64,000 nt of DNA, from positions 124,001-188,000 of the forward strand of contig NZ_JAGIBI010000007.1 of the NCBI RefSeq assembly GCF_017744395.1, written 5' to 3'. This document shows, in pieces, positions 61,567 to 64,000 of this stretch. The notes beneath the pieces are model-generated. The model did no database searches. It was not told where the DNA came from and saw only the letters and a program-made list of their open reading frames with translations. The first letter of the stretch is position 1, and the number at the start of each line of letters is the position of its first letter. Made by a program: the position numbers and the translations under genes. Source of the DNA: Herbaspirillum sp. (lineage in GTDB: Bacteria > Pseudomonadota > Gammaproteobacteria > Burkholderiales > Burkholderiaceae_D).

Positions 61567-61982
61567 GTTGGTACATCCTTTGGCTTGAGGGGGTTGATGA
61601 AAAGGATTGTGACTACAGGGATTGCTTACGGACCGATCTGAACTGGCTGGAAATGATCTCCGATGTAATTCTTATTGAAATATGATGCGTTGCACAAAAT
61701 GATTCTAGTTTAAAAAAACATAAAGTCAATGATTTTCATCTCATGGGAAATATAATTTTCTGAATATGGCAATTCGCGTTTCTTCAGTGGTTTTACCAGT
61801 GAGAAGACTGCCAGATAGATAAGGTGGTGCGGGCCGGGAACCTGGACGGCCGGGTTTGGTTTTGCTTGTCTGGCAAGCATTTGCTCATCCGCAAGTGCTA
61901 ACATCCTGCATCGCGTCATTGGCGCGGGCGGGACGCTGCTTCCATGCGCCCGATCCCCTGAACTGTTTCCTGGAAATCCGGT
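61567..61982. other. AT-rich divergent region upstream of the phasin gene
   Basis: A 416-base gap. The part at about 61660-61790 is markedly AT-rich for this genome (AAAAAAACATAAAGTCAATG, AATATAATTTTCTG), fitting a strong promoter region. ATGCGTTGCACAA near 61683 resembles the GC-core repeats bound by PHB regulators, but this is a weak match. No gene is seen. Confidence 0.45.
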
Positions 61983-62891
61983 TTGAAAGCCTACTACAGC
62001 GACCATTTCGTATTGCCGTTGCCGCCCGGCCACCGGTTTCCGATGATCAAGTACCGCATGATCCGCGAAGGCGCGGAGCGGTCGCTGCCGGAGCTGGAGT
62101 TTCATGAGGCCATGCCGGCTTCCGACGGCGAGCTGGCGCTGGCTCACCATCCCGAATACGTCATGCGCGTGAGCCGCGGCGAACTCAGTCCCGCCGAGCA
62201 GCGCGAGATCGGTTTTCCCTGGACGCCGGAGATGGTCGAACGCTCGCGCCGTTCGTCCGGCGCCACCATCGCCGCTTGCCGCGCCGCCTTCGCTGAAGGC
62301 ATCGCGGTCAACCTGGCCGGCGGCACCCACCATGCCTATGCCAACCGCGGCGCCGGGTTTTGCGTGTTCAACGACTCGGCTGTCGCCGCGCGGCTGATGC
62401 AGGCCGAACAGCGCGCCTCGCGGGTGGCCATCGTCGACCTCGATGTGCACCAGGGCAACGGCACGGCCTCGATCCTGGCGCGCGACGATTCGATCTTCAC
62501 GCTCTCCCTGCACGGGGAAAACAACTATCCTTTCGAGAAGGAACGCAGCGACCTCGATGTGGCCTTGCCGGACGGCGCGGGCGATGCGGATTACCTGGCC
62601 GCGCTGGCGCCGGCGCTGGACAGGCTGCAGTCGGAGTTCGCGCCGCAGTTGCTGATCTACCTGGCCGGCGCCGATCCCCACGAGGGCGACCGGCTGGGCA
62701 AGATGAAATTGAGCATGCAAGGGCTGGCGGCGCGCGACCAGGCGGTGTTTTCCTTTGCCCGCCAGCACAAAATCCCGGTTGCGGTTACGATGGCGGGCGG
62801 CTACGGCAGGGAGATAGAACAGACCGTGGCCGTCCACCTGCAAACAATAAAGCTCGCCAACCTCCACGCCCGAGGCTGGAACGACGGATGA
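61983..62891 (+). CDS. Histone deacetylase-fold hydrolase
   Basis: A 302-residue member of the arginase/deacetylase superfamily (class IV HDAC-like bacterial group). Zinc-binding and catalytic residues are in AGGTHHAYANRG (His116, His117), VDLDVHQGNG (Asp154, His156) and GADPHEGDRLG (Asp231); a GGYGRE block follows. Bacterial relatives deacetylate acetylpolyamines, acetoin-related compounds or proteins; the target is unknown. ATG 61983 is close to the conserved YYSDHFVLPLPPGH start. Confidence 0.88.
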   Translation: MKAYYSDHFVLPLPPGHRFPMIKYRMIREGAERSLPELEFHEAMPASDGELALAHHPEYVMRVSRGELSPAEQREIGFPWTPEMVERSRRSSGATIAACRAAFAEGIAVNLAGGTHHAYANRGAGFCVFNDSAVAARLMQAEQRASRVAIVDLDVHQGNGTASILARDDSIFTLSLHGENNYPFEKERSDLDVALPDGAGDADYLAALAPALDRLQSEFAPQLLIYLAGADPHEGDRLGKMKLSMQGLAARDQAVFSFARQHKIPVAVTMAGGYGREIEQTVAVHLQTIKLANLHARGWNDG

Positions 62892-62936
62892 GATGACCGA
62901 AGCCGCGCATGCGCGCGGCCGATCCTGGAAAAAGAA

Positions 62937-63836
62937 ATGATGCACTCCGCCGCCGGCAGCAGCCGGCAAAAGCAGGCTCTGCTGAGCCTGGTTCCCCTGG
63001 TGTTCGTGTTGATCTGGAGCACCGGCTTCATCGTCGCCAAGTTCGGCTTGCCGTACGCGCCGCCGCTGACCTTCCTGTTGCTGCGCTTTGTCGGCGTGCT
63101 GCTGGTGCTGCTGCCGCTGGTGCTGCTGTTTGGCGCGCCCTGGCCGCACGGCCGCATCCGCCATGTGGCGGTGGCCGGCGTGCTGCTGCAGGCCGGTTAC
63201 CTGGCGGGTGTGTGGTGCGCGATCAAGATCGGCATGCCGGCCGGATTGTCGGCGCTGATCGTCGGGCTGCAGCCCATCCTCACCGCGTTCGCCGCGCCGC
63301 TGCTGGGCGAGTCGGTGCGCAAGCGGCAATGGCTGGGACTGCTGCTGGGGCTGTGCGGCGTCGGGCTGGTGGTGGCCAACAAGATTTCGCTGATCGGGCT
63401 TTCAACGGCCAGCATCGCGCTGTGCGTGTTCGCGCTGTTTTGCATCACGGCGGGCACCTTGTACCAGAAGCGCTATTGCGCCCATTTCGACCTGCGTACC
63501 GGCACCGTGATCCAGTTCCTGGCGTCGGCGGTGGTGGTGCTGCCGTTCGCGGTGGCCTTTGAGGGATTGGATTGGCATCTCAGCCAGGTATCGTGGACGC
63601 CGCAATTCATCGGCGCCTTGCTGTGGTCGGTGCTGGCCTTGTCGATCGGCGCCATCTTCCTGCTGTTCGCGCTGATCCGCCGCAGCGCCGCCACCAGCGT
63701 CACCAGCCTGCTGTACCTGACGCCGCCGACCACGGCCGTGATGGCCTGGCTGATGTTCGGCGAAGCCTTCAGCCTGATCGGCGCGCTGGGCATGCTGGTC
63801 GGCGTCATCGGCGTGGCCTTCGTGGTGCGCAAATAG
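62937..63836 (+). CDS. EamA/DMT-family transporter
   Basis: A 299-residue membrane protein with ten hydrophobic segments in two EamA halves: VFVLIWSTGFIVAKFGLPYA at the start, LQPILTAFAAPLLGESVRKR at the end of the first half, and YLTPPTTAVMAWLMFGEAFS in the second. DMT exporters move amino acids, nucleosides or other metabolites; no substrate can be given. It starts 45 bases after the deacetylase-fold gene and ends one base before the convergent regulator. Confidence 0.88.
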   Translation: MMHSAAGSSRQKQALLSLVPLVFVLIWSTGFIVAKFGLPYAPPLTFLLLRFVGVLLVLLPLVLLFGAPWPHGRIRHVAVAGVLLQAGYLAGVWCAIKIGMPAGLSALIVGLQPILTAFAAPLLGESVRKRQWLGLLLGLCGVGLVVANKISLIGLSTASIALCVFALFCITAGTLYQKRYCAHFDLRTGTVIQFLASAVVVLPFAVAFEGLDWHLSQVSWTPQFIGALLWSVLALSIGAIFLLFALIRRSAATSVTSLLYLTPPTTAVMAWLMFGEAFSLIGALGMLVGVIGVAFVVRK

Positions 63837-63837
63837 G

Positions 63838-64000
63838 CTAGGCTGCTTCGATGCCGGCGCTGTCCGGCATCAGCGTCACCAGCTTCAGGTCCGGCCGGTT
63901 GGCCACGCGGAAGTTGACCTGGCGGTAGCTCAGGTCGCCCATCTGCGGATGGTGGAAACGGCGTTCCCCGCCTTCGCGTTCCACCACATCCTGCAGGCGC
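63838..64000 (-). CDS. XRE-family regulator with MmyB-like domain (5' part outside window)
   Basis: The last 53 codons of a minus-strand gene continuing past the window end. The sequence ERRFHHPQMGDLSYRQVNFR followed by VANRPDLKLVTLMPDSAG is the C-terminal part of the MmyB-like ligand-binding domain found behind an XRE helix-turn-helix (the HPxxGxLxxxxxxFxxxxxPxxxLVxxxP pattern). The DNA-binding part is not visible. The stop TAG (63838-63840) lies one base from the EamA stop. The usual neighbour controlled by such regulators is a dehydrogenase or transporter, possibly outside the window. Confidence 0.75.
   Translation of the reverse strand, partial: RLQDVVEREGGERRFHHPQMGDLSYRQVNFRVANRPDLKLVTLMPDSAGIEAA

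Noticed and set aside
61660..61700. PhaR-type binding site upstream of phaP
   Set aside because: Only a loose GTTGC-containing match; too weak to annotate without an aligned consensus.
1..64000. CRISPR array, prophage, rRNA or tRNA genes
   Set aside because: No regularly spaced direct repeats, phage structural genes, or rRNA/tRNA-like sequence noticed on reading; a dedicated tRNA scan could still find one I missed.

Overview
The window is a high-GC, gene-dense chromosomal segment of a betaproteobacterium, most likely Burkholderiales, family Oxalobacteraceae (Herbaspirillum-like). This rests on gene content (LptFG next to PepA, RnfB next to Nth, an intracellular PHB depolymerase and a phasin, a DUF1841 protein, a PEP-CTERM protein, the betaproteobacterial 'site-specific recombinase' family) and is inference, not a database match. 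No rRNA, tRNA, CRISPR array, prophage or intact transposase was seen. Both ends cut through genes: a PrpE-type acyl-CoA ligase on the left and an XRE/MmyB-type regulator on the right.

Layout. 1-9 kb: acyl-CoA ligase end, GNAT with a coupled small protein, XthA, a PEP-CTERM protein with a MITE-like inverted-repeat element upstream, MipA/OmpV, PepA, divergent LptF-LptG, then CbiX. 9.1-9.8 kb: a striking ~720 bp nested palindrome that contains no credible gene. 9.9-16 kb: tauABC, a LysR regulator overlapping tauC tail to tail, an MFS transporter, a small membrane protein and serine acetyltransferase; with CbiX this makes a loose sulfur-assimilation neighbourhood. 16-25 kb: CLC channel with CBS domains, Tat-type acid phosphatase, Pr6Pr membrane protein, bactofilin, PurU, acyl-CoA ligase.

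25.4-37 kb is a metal-resistance region. A co-oriented minus-strand series runs cadA (Zn/Cd/Pb ATPase), a His/Met-rich DUF2946-type protein, a TolC-type lipoprotein, a multicopper oxidase, a cupredoxin, a DUF411 protein and a CusF-like protein. The cadA regulator (CadR/PbrR type, divergent) carries an in-frame amber codon that removes two of the three expected metal-binding cysteines. Next to it sit copA, cueR and a Gfo/Idh/MocA oxidoreductase in one tightly coupled operon, with copZ divergent; each side has its own CueR-type operator with a 19 bp spacer.

37-64 kb is mostly housekeeping and accessory metabolism: MoxR-GNAT-VWA operon, the membrane-bound 'recombinase', two small cytochromes c, DUF1841, two ABC binding proteins, Nth, RnfB, PHB depolymerase, ferredoxin reductase with FdxA, PncB coupled to an ion antiporter, GhrB-type dehydrogenase, acyl-CoA-binding protein, FKBP, a beta-propeller overlapping a polysaccharide deacetylase, a fatty acid hydroxylase-EI24 pair, a CinA-type protein, phasin with a structured RNA candidate downstream, a histone-deacetylase-fold hydrolase and an EamA transporter.

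The observations most worth following up are the nested palindrome (9115-9837), the cadR amber codon (32784-32786), the structured RNA candidate downstream of the phasin, and the oxidoreductase embedded in the copper operon.
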